From: Stygiobacter electus
GTDB lineage: Bacteria > Bacteroidota > Ignavibacteria > Ignavibacteriales > Melioribacteraceae
Length of the DNA: 64,000 nt
Assembly: GCA_029210465.1 (NCBI GenBank)
Contig: JARGDL010000007.1
Location: forward strand, 53,125 to 117,124
Reading direction: 5' to 3'
Within the stretch, counting starts at the first letter, position 1. Each line of letters begins with the position of its first letter. The notes under the pieces were generated by a model. It worked only from the letters and a program-made list of their open reading frames with translations. It had not been told where the DNA came from and searched no databases. Of the stretch, positions 11,201 through 19,300 are shown piece after piece. Both the position numbers and the translations under genes were made by a program.

Positions 11201-11319
11201 TATTTTTTAATGCGGCATATTCGTTTGATAAAGTTGAGAGAACAATTAGAAATGAAAAAGTTATTTATGGTAAGGAATGGAATTTTTATGGAGGAATTCT
11301 TTTTGACTTTAGTTTATAA
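8233..11319 (+). CDS. Zinc-metalloprotease / TolB-like propeller / outer-membrane barrel protein
   Basis: This 1028-residue protein has three visible parts. After a signal peptide (residues 1-16) comes a peptidase-MA-like domain with HEFTH at His118-His122 and a downstream WFAEG motif (Glu178) that is a likely third zinc ligand. Next, about residues 300-590 hold repeated TolB/WD40-like blades of the FSHDGKKLLY and VSKDGKKIVF type. Finally, about residues 630-1028 look like an outer-membrane beta-barrel of the BamA/surface-antigen sort and end in Phe-Ser-Leu. The protein is probably an outer-membrane-anchored protease facing the periplasm or the surface. Substrate and function are unknown. It lies 3 bases after the M6-like gene in the PorU/PorV cluster, which suggests an envelope-processing role. 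The domain reading is mine; the barrel assignment is the least certain part. Confidence 0.7.
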   Translation: MKKILIIFFICYSLFAQVNEFNPSYNWYTIKGKHVRVHFHDGAERTAKVVAKIADEVWEPITSLYQYEPEVVDYIIKDIDDYSNGATYFFDNKIEIWASSLDFDLRGTHNWLRNVISHEFTHMVQIQSAMKFTRTLPIFYLQFLNYEDKRRPDILYGFPNFIASYPIPGVNVPAWFAEGTAQYMRKDFNYDNWDTHRDMILRSYALENKMLTWNQMGVFDKTSLGNESVYNSGFALTRYISQKYGEDKLRLISHKLGKLTNFTIDVAFEDVLGKSGNEIYNEWKSFLTNNYKERSKEVLSNLVTGEMIVKDGFGNFYPTFSHDGKKLLYISNKSNDYFSLSSLYLYDFETKKEKLISTGVRSTCSFVNGTNKIIYSKLSEDNPKMTNIHDLYVYDLDEEKETRLTFGMRANNPSVSKDGKKIVFVFQNDGTINLGLVDIEGKNFKRLTYFENGEQVYNPKFSVNDSFILFDYSLKDNRDVAKINVDGSNLTFITNSENDERNAVQTNDGKIIFSSDKTGIFNLYSLDIKTNKAVQLTNVIGGAFMPSINSDGTIVYSGYTADGFKIFLISKDEQLKVDSTKKYVWVNNPPLDIDKPNGDIEKFSISSLKNFDDTKIPEYKIDKYSGFFSKISIIPFIRYDNYNTFNAGLDRVKPGVYLASSDVLNRYSIFGSVSINRKMERDLFLQFEYKDKLPLFFSFGLRPEISLELYSVSRGTKIDLDFGIDSTFAPPRIDYKVPTEVTYNLFEFDIVAKHKIFKEGNFVEARFIFSQYTSTLNSFILPESGNTLYPATTDKYFVGRNFQIKYVHESITPKIDSDINPIGRKVEFKYDYEFNRFNNENNYTVVDGILKPLYNDFNFHRIEINWKEYIQLFDKHTLSGQIRIGSILGKTVPDFFDFYLGGLIGMKSYPFYSISGNEIAWLNLTYRFPLFTNIDAQIGHLYIDKIYFSVYGDLGNAWNGVLPSVNKFKKGAGAEFRIKMNSFYIFPTSLFFNAAYSFDKVERTIRNEKVIYGKEWNFYGGILFDFSL

Positions 11320-11332
11320 AATTGGGTTCAAT

Positions 11333-12199
11333 ATGAAAAAATTACTCTTATTAATGTTGATGATAACTTCCTTAAATTACTCTCAAAATGTTTGTAAAGA
11401 ATATAATGAAAAAAATCTTTCTGGAATTTTATACCTCGATTCAAAGAATGTAAATGTCAAACAAGATGAAAACTTAAAAACTGATATTCATAAAAAATCA
11501 CCTTTACTTGCTGCAAGTTTATCGCTAGCTGTCCCAGGTGCAGGACAATTTTATTCAGAAAGATATTTAAAGTCAGCTATTTTTTTAGCAGTCGAATTAA
11601 GTTCAATTATAGTTGGTCTTCACTATGATAAAAAGGGTGATGATCAAACTAACTTTTACCAGGATTTTGCTGATAAACATTGGAGTGTTGAGCGTTATGC
11701 AAAATGGACTTTAACAAATGCAACTAAATTAAACAGTTCAATTAATCCAAATGATTACAAAGTTTTTGAAAATGGGAAAGTGAATTGGCAAGAATTAAAT
11801 AGATTAGAAAGTGCCATTGGCTCTTATTATTCTCATCATCTTCCTTATTATGGTGAGCAACAATATTATGAACTAATTGGTAAGTATCCACAATTTAATG
11901 TTGGTTGGGATGATTTTGGAGATGAAAATACACCATTTGAATATGATCCAACAAGAAAAAATTTAACTCATAATTTTATTTATTATTCAATTGAACGTGG
12001 TAAAGCTAACGATTATTACAACTATGCAGCTAAAGCTGTGATAGTTATTATCGTTAATCATTTTATTAGTGCTTTGGACGCAGCATGGTCTTCTCACAAT
12101 TATAATAAAGATTTGGAGCTAAGTTTTAGTTTAGAAAAAATTAATCAGGGATATAGTATGAAATATTATCCGCAACTAAATTTGCAATATAAATTTTAG
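11333..12199 (+). CDS. DUF5683-like membrane/envelope protein
   Basis: This 288-residue protein has a hydrophobic N-terminal signal (residues 1-18), a conserved-looking VPGAGQFYSERYLKSA block (about 67-82) next to a hydrophobic segment (80-97), and a second hydrophobic stretch with NHFISALDAA (about 242-251). These features match the DUF5683 type of Bacteroidota envelope proteins, whose function is not known. I chose the ATG at 11333, 13 bases after the preceding stop, because it begins a proper signal sequence; an upstream frame extension would lie inside the previous gene and read as out-of-frame sequence. It closes the run of envelope genes and is followed 6 bases later by der. Confidence 0.6.
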   Translation: MKKLLLLMLMITSLNYSQNVCKEYNEKNLSGILYLDSKNVNVKQDENLKTDIHKKSPLLAASLSLAVPGAGQFYSERYLKSAIFLAVELSSIIVGLHYDKKGDDQTNFYQDFADKHWSVERYAKWTLTNATKLNSSINPNDYKVFENGKVNWQELNRLESAIGSYYSHHLPYYGEQQYYELIGKYPQFNVGWDDFGDENTPFEYDPTRKNLTHNFIYYSIERGKANDYYNYAAKAVIVIIVNHFISALDAAWSSHNYNKDLELSFSLEKINQGYSMKYYPQLNLQYKF

Positions 12200-12205
12200 G
12201 TTTTT

Positions 12206-13519
12206 ATGAGTAACCCATTAGTTTTGATAGTTGGAAGACCAAACGTAGGTAAATCAACTTTATTTAACAGATTAACTAAAAGCTCGACAGCAATTGTTGA
12301 CGATGTAAGCGGTGTTACACGTGATAGAATTTATGGTGAAGTTGAATGGAATGGAAAATACTTCCGTGTAATTGATACAGGTGGTTATGTTCCTGATTCA
12401 GATGATTTATTCGAAACTGCAATTCGTGAACAAATTGAAATTGGGCTTAATGAATGTGATGCAATTTTATTTGTTGTTGATGGAAGAATTGGCTTAACCC
12501 CAATCGACAAAGAAATAGGATATATTTTAAGAAGATCTTCAAAACCATCTTACTTATTAGTAAATAAAAGCGATACACCAGAATTTGAAATAAACAAATC
12601 AGATTTTTACAAACTTGGATTTAATAATATTTATGATGTTTCAGCTCTCAATGGGCGAAATCTTGGAAATCTTTTGGATGATGTTATTAATTCATTAACT
12701 TTTTCTGATGAAGAAAATTTTAATGATAAAAGATTACACCTTGCAATTGTTGGAAAACCAAACGTTGGCAAATCTTCATTAGTAAATTCACTTTTGGGTT
12801 ATGATAGAAGCATAGTAACTGATATTCCTGGAACAACAAGGGATAGTATAGATTCAATTCTTAAATACTATGGCGAAGAAATTGTTCTTGTTGATACTGC
12901 TGGTTTAAGGAAAAAATCTAAGATCAAAGAAAACATAGAATTTTTTTCTAACGTTAGAACTTATCGTGCAATATGGAATTCTGATGTTTCAATTTTACTT
13001 CTTGATGCTGAACTTGGTATTAATAATCAAGATCAAAAAGTTTTGCAGGAAATTGTTCGCCGCAGAAAAGGATTGATAATTGCAGTTAATAAATGGGATC
13101 TGATTGAAAAAGATACAAACACTGCAAAGAAATATGAAGATGCAATTAAAGCTGAAGTTGCAACAGTTGATTTTGCCCCAATAATTTTTATATCAGCTTT
13201 GACAAAACAAAGGATTTACAAGTTAATAGAACTTGCAAAAAAAATTAATGAAGAACGTCATAAAAAAATTCCGACAAATGAATTAAATGAAATATTACTT
13301 CCAGAAATTGTAAAAACACCGCCACCTGCTACTCCAACTGGCAAGGAAGTTAAAATTAAATATATTACTCAAGTTGGTGAACATTATCCAATCTTTTTAT
13401 TCTTTGCAAATGAGTATAAATATATTCCAGAATCTTATAAGAGATTTTTAGAAAGATTAATTAGAAAAAATTTTGGTTTTGAAGGGGTTCCAATTACATT
13501 ATCTTTTCGTGAAAAGTAA
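12206..13519 (+). CDS. der: Ribosome-assembly GTPase Der (EngA)
   Basis: The 437-residue product is Der, the double GTPase needed for assembly of the 50S ribosomal subunit. Two complete G domains are visible. The first has its P-loop at residues 10-18 (GRPNVGKST), a DTGG and an NKSD. The second has its P-loop at 183-191 (GKPNVGKSS), a DTAG and an NKWD. The C-terminal 85 residues match the KH-like RNA-binding domain (YPIFLFFANEY region). Length is normal for the family. The gene begins 6 bases after the DUF5683-like gene and may be read from the same transcript, an odd partner for secretion genes. About 80 bases with no visible gene follow it. Confidence 0.97.
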   Translation: MSNPLVLIVGRPNVGKSTLFNRLTKSSTAIVDDVSGVTRDRIYGEVEWNGKYFRVIDTGGYVPDSDDLFETAIREQIEIGLNECDAILFVVDGRIGLTPIDKEIGYILRRSSKPSYLLVNKSDTPEFEINKSDFYKLGFNNIYDVSALNGRNLGNLLDDVINSLTFSDEENFNDKRLHLAIVGKPNVGKSSLVNSLLGYDRSIVTDIPGTTRDSIDSILKYYGEEIVLVDTAGLRKKSKIKENIEFFSNVRTYRAIWNSDVSILLLDAELGINNQDQKVLQEIVRRRKGLIIAVNKWDLIEKDTNTAKKYEDAIKAEVATVDFAPIIFISALTKQRIYKLIELAKKINEERHKKIPTNELNEILLPEIVKTPPPATPTGKEVKIKYITQVGEHYPIFLFFANEYKYIPESYKRFLERLIRKNFGFEGVPITLSFREK

Positions 13520-13600
13520 ACTACGACATTAGTTCTGAGGTTCACACTTCTAAATTTTTAATTATTTATATTTAGCATGAATTAATTATTAATTTTTTAA

Positions 13601-14956
13601 ATGGTAAAAAATATAATTGTAATTGGTGGAAATGCTGCTGGACCAGCAGCAGCTGCAAAAGCCAAAAGAATATTACCTGAATCAAATGTTATTCTATTTG
13701 AAGCTGGTGAATTTATTTCTACTGGTACTTGTGAATTACCTTATGTTTTAAGCGGTGAAATTGATGATTATAAAAAAATAGTTTTTTATGATTCAAAATC
13801 TTTCGAAGAAGAAAAGGGAGTAAAAGTTTACACAAATTCTTTAGTAACAAATATTAATAGGAATTCTAAAACCATTGAAGTAATCAATTTAATTACAAAT
13901 CAAAAATTTCAATTCACTTATGATAAATTAATACTAACTACAGGTTCAAAGGCAAATAAATTACCAGATCTTCCTTTTTCGCTCAATAATGTTTTTACAT
14001 TCAAGTCAGTTTCGGATTTAATTAAAATTAAAAACCATATTCAAAGAAGGAATTCTAATCGAGTGCTAATTATTGGTGCTGGTTATATTGGTATTGAAAC
14101 TTCTGAAGCATTAAAAAAACTTGATTATGAAGTTATTCTAATTGAAAAAGAAAAATTACCATTACCAGATGCTGAACCTGAGATTCAAAATTTAGTTTTT
14201 GATAGTCTCGATAAAAATAAAATTCTTTTTTACGGGAATTCAAAATCAATAAAATATATTTATGACAATGAAAAGCTGAAAAGCATCTCAATAGATGGCT
14301 GGAATTATGAAATTGATTTTGCAATTCAAACATTAGGTGTTAAACCAAATATTGATTTGGCAATTTCATCAAAAATAGAAATTGGGAATTATGGCGGAAT
14401 TAAAGTCGATTCAAAATTAAGGACAAATGATTCAAACATTTTTGCAGCTGGTGATTGCATTGAAGTGATTAACAAAATAACAAATAAAAACGATTATATT
14501 CCAATTGCAACTTTAGCTCATGAATTTGGTCATATTGCCGGAGAAAATGCTGCTGGTGGTAATCTAATTGCAAAACCAATTGTAAAAAATATTGCTGTAA
14601 AAATATTTGATAATATTTATGAATTTGTTGGCTTAACTCTTAATCAAGCTATTATAAATAAATTTAACTCATTATCTGTTAATGCAATCGTTCCAAATAT
14701 TATTAAAGTTATGCCAAATAGTAAAAATGTTTTTGGTAAAATTATCTTTGATAAAAGTTCAATGCTGATTTTAGGTGCATCATTCTATGGCGGTAGTGAA
14801 GTAATTGGTTTTGGAGATATTATTTCTTCATTTGTCCATAATAAAATCAAAGTAACTGAACTAGCAGAAGTAAATTATAATTATACACCACCGAGTTCAC
14901 CATTTGTAAATTTACTTTCAGTTTTGGGAAGAAAAGTCAAAAAGGAAATAAAATGA
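13601..14956 (+). CDS. CoA-disulfide reductase / NADH oxidase-like flavoprotein
   Basis: This 451-residue pyridine-nucleotide disulfide oxidoreductase belongs to the group that includes CoA-disulfide reductase, NADH oxidase and persulfide reductases. It has an N-terminal FAD site (GGNAAGPAAAAKA, residues 9-21), the single redox cysteine typical of this group (Cys44 in TGTCELPY), an NAD(P) site (GAGYIGIE) and the second FAD motif ending in FAAGDC. There is no C-terminal rhodanese domain. The likely role is reduction of low-molecular-weight disulfides or polysulfide, or oxygen removal; sequence alone does not choose between these. The presence of bshC in the same window makes a thiol-redox role plausible. 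Its last four bases overlap the start of upp (ATGA), so the two are coupled. Confidence 0.82.
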   Translation: MVKNIIVIGGNAAGPAAAAKAKRILPESNVILFEAGEFISTGTCELPYVLSGEIDDYKKIVFYDSKSFEEEKGVKVYTNSLVTNINRNSKTIEVINLITNQKFQFTYDKLILTTGSKANKLPDLPFSLNNVFTFKSVSDLIKIKNHIQRRNSNRVLIIGAGYIGIETSEALKKLDYEVILIEKEKLPLPDAEPEIQNLVFDSLDKNKILFYGNSKSIKYIYDNEKLKSISIDGWNYEIDFAIQTLGVKPNIDLAISSKIEIGNYGGIKVDSKLRTNDSNIFAAGDCIEVINKITNKNDYIPIATLAHEFGHIAGENAAGGNLIAKPIVKNIAVKIFDNIYEFVGLTLNQAIINKFNSLSVNAIVPNIIKVMPNSKNVFGKIIFDKSSMLILGASFYGGSEVIGFGDIISSFVHNKIKVTELAEVNYNYTPPSSPFVNLLSVLGRKVKKEIK

Positions 14957-15579
14957 ATAATTTAAATTTAATTGAGAATCCATTAGTAAAAAGAGATGTT
15001 ACAATTTTAAGAGATAAAGAAACCAATACAGCTTCATTTCGTGCGGCATTAAATAGAGTTTCTTATGCTATTGCAATTGAAATTGCAAAATCATTTGAAC
15101 TCGAACAAATTGAAGTTACAACTCCACTGGAAAATACAATTGGTTATAAAATTAAAAAACAAATTGTATTAGTACCTGTCTTACGTGCTGGTTTAAGTAT
15201 GGTTGATGCGTTTCTGAAAATGATTCCAGATGCAAATGTTGGTCATATTGGCTTACAAAGAGATGAAGTAACATTAAAACCAATAGATTATTATTACAAA
15301 GCACCAAAAAAATTAGATGAATCTATTACAATTGTTTTAGATCCAATGCTTGCAACAGGTGGCAGTGCAGTAGCTTCTTTTAATTCATTGAAACAGAAAG
15401 GTGCAAATCATTGTATGCTTGCTTGTTTAATTGCCGCACCAGAAGGAATCAAAAAAATGAATGAAGAACATCCAGATGTTCCAATTTATACTGCAAGTTT
15501 AGATAGACAATTAAATGATGTTGGATATATTTTACCCGGTTTAGGTGATGCCGGCGATAGAACATTCGGAACTTTATAA
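14953..15579 (+). CDS. upp: Uracil phosphoribosyltransferase
   Basis: The 208-residue enzyme converts uracil and PRPP to UMP in pyrimidine salvage. The PRPP-binding loop is clear (LDPMLATGGSA, beginning with Asp130 after Val-Leu), as are the LVPVLRAGLSM block and the C-terminal uracil-binding PGLGDAGDR stretch. Length is normal. An AAAGGAAA ribosome site lies inside the end of the preceding flavoprotein gene and the reading frames overlap by four bases, so translation is coupled. The rel gene follows after 8 bases. Confidence 0.97.
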   Translation: MNNLNLIENPLVKRDVTILRDKETNTASFRAALNRVSYAIAIEIAKSFELEQIEVTTPLENTIGYKIKKQIVLVPVLRAGLSMVDAFLKMIPDANVGHIGLQRDEVTLKPIDYYYKAPKKLDESITIVLDPMLATGGSAVASFNSLKQKGANHCMLACLIAAPEGIKKMNEEHPDVPIYTASLDRQLNDVGYILPGLGDAGDRTFGTL

Positions 15580-15587
15580 ATTTAATT

Positions 15588-17765
15588 ATGGAAATTACAC
15601 TTAGCATAAAACACCAAAGAATGCTTGATGATTTGCTTAATTATTGCAAATCGAATTTACGTTCTGTAAATGAAGAGCTGATTAAAAAAGCTTTTGTGCT
15701 AAGCTATGAATCTCATAAAAATGATTTTCGTGCTTCAGGTGAACCTTATTTTAATCATCCTTACGAAGTTGCTACTATTGTTGCAAGAGAAATTCCCCTC
15801 GATGATATTTCTGTAATTAGTGCTTTGTTACATGATGTAGTAGAAGATAGCGACATAAGTTTAGAATTTATTTCAAAAGAATTCGGTAGTGAAGTTGCTG
15901 AAATTGTTGATGGAGTTACAAAAATTGGTGGTGTATTTAAAGGTCAAGAAATAACTCAGGCAGAAAATTATAGAAAGCTTTTACTTTCTATGATAAAAGA
16001 TGTTCGTGTTATACTTGTGAAATTTGCAGATCGCCTTCACAATATGCGAACACTTGAATTTGTTTCTCCTCAAAAGCAAAGAAGAATTGCAAAAGAAACT
16101 CTGGAAATTTATGCTCCATTTGCTCATAGATTTGGTCTTGGAGTTTTAAAATGGGAACTTGAAGATCTTGCATTTAAATATTTAAACAAAGATGCTTATG
16201 ATGACATTGCAAAAAAAATTAAAGATACAAGAAAAGAAAGAGAAGCCTTTATTCAAAGATTTTCTAAACCTATAAAAGAAAAACTTGATGAACTAAATTT
16301 GAAATATGAAATTAGTGGCAGACCTAAACATCTTTACAGTATTTACAGAAAACTTGTAATGCAAAATCGTCCATGGGAAGATATTTATGATTTACTTGCA
16401 ATTAGAGTTATTCTCGAAAAAAATGATCCTAACGAATGTTATCTTGTACTAGGAATTGTAAACCAAATTTATAAACCAATTGCAGAAAGATTTAAAGATT
16501 TTATTTCCATTCCCAAAAAAAATAATTATCAATCAATTCACACAACAGTTATTGGTCCTGAAGGAAAACCAGTTGAAGTTCAAATCAGAACAAGAAAAAT
16601 GCATGAAATAGCTGAACGAGGTGTTGCAGCACATTGGAAATATAAAGAACATGTTAGTACTGAAGATCAAGATTTAGAAGAATGGGTAAATTGGGTTCGT
16701 GATATTTTTGAAAATGTATCAAAGGATGAAGCTTCAAAAGAAATTATTGCAAGTTTTAAATTGAATTTATTTCAAGATGAAATTTATGTCTTCACTCCAA
16801 AAGGTGAATTAAAACGATTACCTATAAACTCAACACCAGTTGATTTTGCATTTGAAGTTCATAGTAATGTTGGATATCATTGTATTGGTGCTAAGGTAAA
16901 TGGCAAAATTGTTCCACTCGATACAATCCTTCATAGCGGTGATCAGGTTGAAATTATTACATCTAAAAATCAACATCCAAATAAAAGTTGGTTGCAATTT
17001 GTTCATACTCAAAAAGCTAAAAACAATATACGTAAGTACTTAAATAAAGAAGAAGAAAAAGAAGTTGAAGCCGGCAAAGAAATTTGGGAAAAGAAAATCA
17101 AAAAATTAAAACTTTCTTTTTCATCAGATGAAGTAGCTAAGCTTGCACGTAAATTAAAATTTGATAATAGTCGTCAGTTTTTCAGATCAATATTTTTAGA
17201 TAAAATAAATCTTGATCAAATTTTAAATCCAAAGACAGGAACCGATAACAAATCATCTCATGAAATTGAATTCGATAAATTTGTTGATATTGCAAGAACT
17301 TCTGCAGGTAATGTTTTAGTCGAAGGTGACTATAAAGGTTTTGCTTACAGCTACGCTAAATGCTGTAATCCAATTCCCGGTGATCAAGTTATTGGCTATG
17401 TTACAATAGGTGAGGGAATTAAAATTCATCGAAAGGATTGTAAGAATTTGATTAATATGGTAAAATCCGGTGAAGATCGTTTAGTGCCTGTAACATGGCC
17501 CAAAACAAGTGATACTTACTTTGTAGCTGGAATTTCTATTCGTGGAGATGATATGCCTGGAATTTTGAAGGATATTTCTAATAGCATAACTACCTATCAA
17601 AATACAAACATTAAATCGGTTAATATTTATACGCAGGATTCTTTATTCAAAGGAACGATTACAGTTTACGTTAAGGACCTTGACCATTTGAATAAATTAA
17701 TAGAGCGATTAAAAAAGAATAAAGGAATCTTTTCTGTAGAAAGATTTGATGCAGAAAATAATTGA
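15588..17765 (+). CDS. rel: Bifunctional (p)ppGpp synthetase/hydrolase (Rel/SpoT)
   Basis: The 725-residue protein makes and degrades the stringent-response alarmone (p)ppGpp. The hydrolase HD domain is intact (His82-Asp83 in LLHDVVED), so degradation activity is expected. The synthetase domain follows at about 240-350 (YDLLAIRVIL and YQSIHTTVIGP). Then come the TGS domain (about 395-455), a zinc-finger-like segment with CCNPIPGD and HRKDC, and a C-terminal ACT domain (about 645-725). Length and domain order match a Rel-type bifunctional enzyme, the usual single long homologue of this group. It lies between upp and ruvX with short gaps and is probably cotranscribed with them. Confidence 0.96.
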   Translation: MEITLSIKHQRMLDDLLNYCKSNLRSVNEELIKKAFVLSYESHKNDFRASGEPYFNHPYEVATIVAREIPLDDISVISALLHDVVEDSDISLEFISKEFGSEVAEIVDGVTKIGGVFKGQEITQAENYRKLLLSMIKDVRVILVKFADRLHNMRTLEFVSPQKQRRIAKETLEIYAPFAHRFGLGVLKWELEDLAFKYLNKDAYDDIAKKIKDTRKEREAFIQRFSKPIKEKLDELNLKYEISGRPKHLYSIYRKLVMQNRPWEDIYDLLAIRVILEKNDPNECYLVLGIVNQIYKPIAERFKDFISIPKKNNYQSIHTTVIGPEGKPVEVQIRTRKMHEIAERGVAAHWKYKEHVSTEDQDLEEWVNWVRDIFENVSKDEASKEIIASFKLNLFQDEIYVFTPKGELKRLPINSTPVDFAFEVHSNVGYHCIGAKVNGKIVPLDTILHSGDQVEIITSKNQHPNKSWLQFVHTQKAKNNIRKYLNKEEEKEVEAGKEIWEKKIKKLKLSFSSDEVAKLARKLKFDNSRQFFRSIFLDKINLDQILNPKTGTDNKSSHEIEFDKFVDIARTSAGNVLVEGDYKGFAYSYAKCCNPIPGDQVIGYVTIGEGIKIHRKDCKNLINMVKSGEDRLVPVTWPKTSDTYFVAGISIRGDDMPGILKDISNSITTYQNTNIKSVNIYTQDSLFKGTITVYVKDLDHLNKLIERLKKNKGIFSVERFDAENN

Positions 17766-17774
17766 GGAAAGTAA

Positions 17775-18191
17775 TTGGAAGAAAAAAGAATTTTAGCAAT
17801 TGATTATGGTTCAAAAAGGATTGGCATTGCAATTACAGATCCATTAAATATGTTTGCTTATCCACTAACAACGTTATCAAATGATTCAAGATTTTTCGAG
17901 AATTTAAAGAAAATAATTGATGATTATCATGTAATAAAAATAATTGTCGGCACTCCATTAAAAGAATCTGGTGAAAGTTCAATAACATCACTCGCAGTTG
18001 AAAAATTTGTAGAAGAATTAAAAAAGAAAATAAATTTACCAATTGAACTAATTGATGAACGATATTCATCAGAAATTGCTAAACAAAGAATAATTGAATC
18101 AGTAAAATCGAAAAAGAGAAGAAGGGATAAATCATTAATTGATAAAAATGCTGCGGCTGTAATTTTAGAAGACTATATGAAAAGTTTATAA
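17775..18191 (+). CDS. ruvX: RuvX/YqgF-type Holliday junction resolvase-like nuclease
   Basis: The 138-residue product has the RNase-H-like fold of the YqgF family, involved in processing the 5' end of pre-16S rRNA and proposed to resolve Holliday junctions. Visible motifs are [10 protein letters not shown] (Asp10), VGTPL, DERYSS and the C-terminal DKNAAAVIL stretch with its acidic residue. The start is a TTG at 17775. No ATG lies upstream of the catalytic Asp10, and GAGGAAA at 17764-17770, overlapping the rel stop, is a good ribosome site for this TTG. Confidence 0.93.
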   Translation: MEEKRILAIDYGSKRIGIAITDPLNMFAYPLTTLSNDSRFFENLKKIIDDYHVIKIIVGTPLKESGESSITSLAVEKFVEELKKKINLPIELIDERYSSEIAKQRIIESVKSKKRRRDKSLIDKNAAAVILEDYMKSL

Positions 18192-18274
18192 GAAAATTTG
18201 GAAAAAATTTTGCAAATAATAATTATATCAACTATTTTAGAAACAAAACAAAATCAATTTGGGAGCATAAAAAT

Positions 18275-18556
18275 ATGACACTAGACGCACTTGGAATGAT
18301 CGAAACAAAAGGGCTTGTCGGTGCAATTGAAGCAGCCGATGCAATGGTTAAAGCCGCAAAAGTTGAATTAATTGGTAAAGAAACAATTGGCGGTGGTTAT
18401 GTTACTGTTATGGTTCGCGGTGATGTTGGAGCAGTTAAGGCTGCTACAGATGCTGGTGCTGCTGCAGCTCAAAGAGTTGGTGAATTAGTTTCTGTTCATG
18501 TTATTCCTCGTCCTCATTCCGATGTTGAATTAATTTTACCTAAAAGAGCAAAGTAA
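18275..18556 (+). CDS. Bacterial microcompartment hexameric shell protein (BMC-H, PduA/EutM type)
   Basis: This 93-residue protein is a single BMC domain of canonical length, the hexamer-forming tile of microcompartment shells. The [21 protein letters not shown]-terminus, the pore loop Ile38-Gly-Gly-Gly-Tyr42 and the VHVIPRPH end are textbook features of the PduA/EutM/CcmK group. Lys35 lies just before the pore loop. The glycine-rich pore should give a small polar opening. A GGGAG ribosome site is at 18261-18265. A second, divergent shell gene follows after 7 bases. No pentamer (BMC-P) or trimer (BMC-T) gene is in the window, so the rest of the shell must be encoded elsewhere. Confidence 0.95.
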   Translation: MTLDALGMIETKGLVGAIEAADAMVKAAKVELIGKETIGGGYVTVMVRGDVGAVKAATDAGAAAAQRVGELVSVHVIPRPHSDVELILPKRAK

Positions 18557-18563
18557 TTAGTTT

Positions 18564-19232
18564 ATGCAATTGGCATTAGGACTTATTGAAACAAAAGGTT
18601 TAATTGGAGCAATTGAAGCTGCTGATGCTATGGTGAAAGCGGCTAATGTTAAATTAGTTAGCAAAGAAAAAATTACTGCAGCATTGGTAACAGTTAAAAT
18701 AATTGGTGAAGTAGCAGCTGTTAAATCTGCCGTAGATGCTGGCGCTGCTGCAGCTCAAAAGGTTGGTCAACTTGTTTCTGTTCATGTTATTCCTCGTCCT
18801 GATGAGCAATTAAATGATATTATTTTTACTCCAGAATTAAATGTTGTTTCAGTAGAAGAAAAAGAAAGTTTTGTAATTGATAATGATGATAAGACTCAGG
18901 AAATTGACATAAATGAGACTTCTGAAGAGCATGGAAAAAGTATAGAACAGCAGGAGTTTTTATTTGAAGAAGTAAAAGAAGAAAAAGTTCGTAAGCAAAG
19001 AAAAAAAATATCTTCAACAATTGAAACTTTAAAGAACGAAGCAATATCTGAACTACAAGAAGAAAGAACAAATGTGAAGCAAGATATTCCTTCCGAAGAT
19101 GAATTATCAAATCTAAATGTTCATGAATTAAGACATTTGGCAAGAGCATTTGAAAATTTTCCAATCAAAGGGAGACAAATTTCGAGAGCTAATCGTGAAG
19201 AACTGATTGAATATTTTAACAAACTACGATAA
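18564..19232 (+). CDS. BMC shell protein with C-terminal SAP-like tail
   Basis: The 222-residue product starts with a BMC domain (residues 1-88) that is clearly paralogous to the preceding one, for example in [19 protein letters not shown]. It differs at the pore loop, which reads Ile37-Thr-Ala-Ala-Leu41 instead of Ile-Gly-Gly-Gly-Tyr, so the pore is probably narrower or closed. A highly charged, glutamate/lysine-rich linker spans about residues 95-175. The last 44 residues (179-222, starting [15 protein letters not shown] and with the [16 protein letters not shown] core) resemble a SAP/Rho-N helix-extension-helix module. Such tails occur on some shell proteins; whether this one binds cargo, nucleic acid or other shell parts is unknown. 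No clear ribosome site precedes it, so coupling to the upstream shell gene is likely. A strong terminator follows. Confidence 0.88.
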   Translation: MQLALGLIETKGLIGAIEAADAMVKAANVKLVSKEKITAALVTVKIIGEVAAVKSAVDAGAAAAQKVGQLVSVHVIPRPDEQLNDIIFTPELNVVSVEEKESFVIDNDDKTQEIDINETSEEHGKSIEQQEFLFEEVKEEKVRKQRKKISSTIETLKNEAISELQEERTNVKQDIPSEDELSNLNVHELRHLARAFENFPIKGRQISRANREELIEYFNKLR

Positions 19233-19240
19233 AAAATTTT

Positions 19241-19290
19241 AGGTTGTTCAAAAGTTTAAATTAATTATTACTTTTGAGCAACCTATTTTT
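19241..19290 (+). terminator. Rho-independent terminator after the shell genes
   Basis: The arms AGGTTGTTCAAAAGT (19241-19255) and ACTTTTGAGCAACCT (19270-19284) pair over 15 positions with one G-T wobble around a 14-base AT loop. A run of T residues follows. The hairpin separates the two-gene BMC unit from the YbbR gene whose ATG is at 19301. Confidence 0.88.
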
Positions 19291-19300
19291 ATATTTATTT

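Noticed and set aside
11210..11332. Upstream extension of the DUF5683-like gene
   Set aside because: It lies inside the preceding gene in another frame; the ATG at 11333 opens a proper signal peptide.
19274..19300. TTG start for the YbbR gene
   Set aside because: The codon is within the right arm of the terminator hairpin, and the ATG at 19301 begins a normal basic N-terminus.
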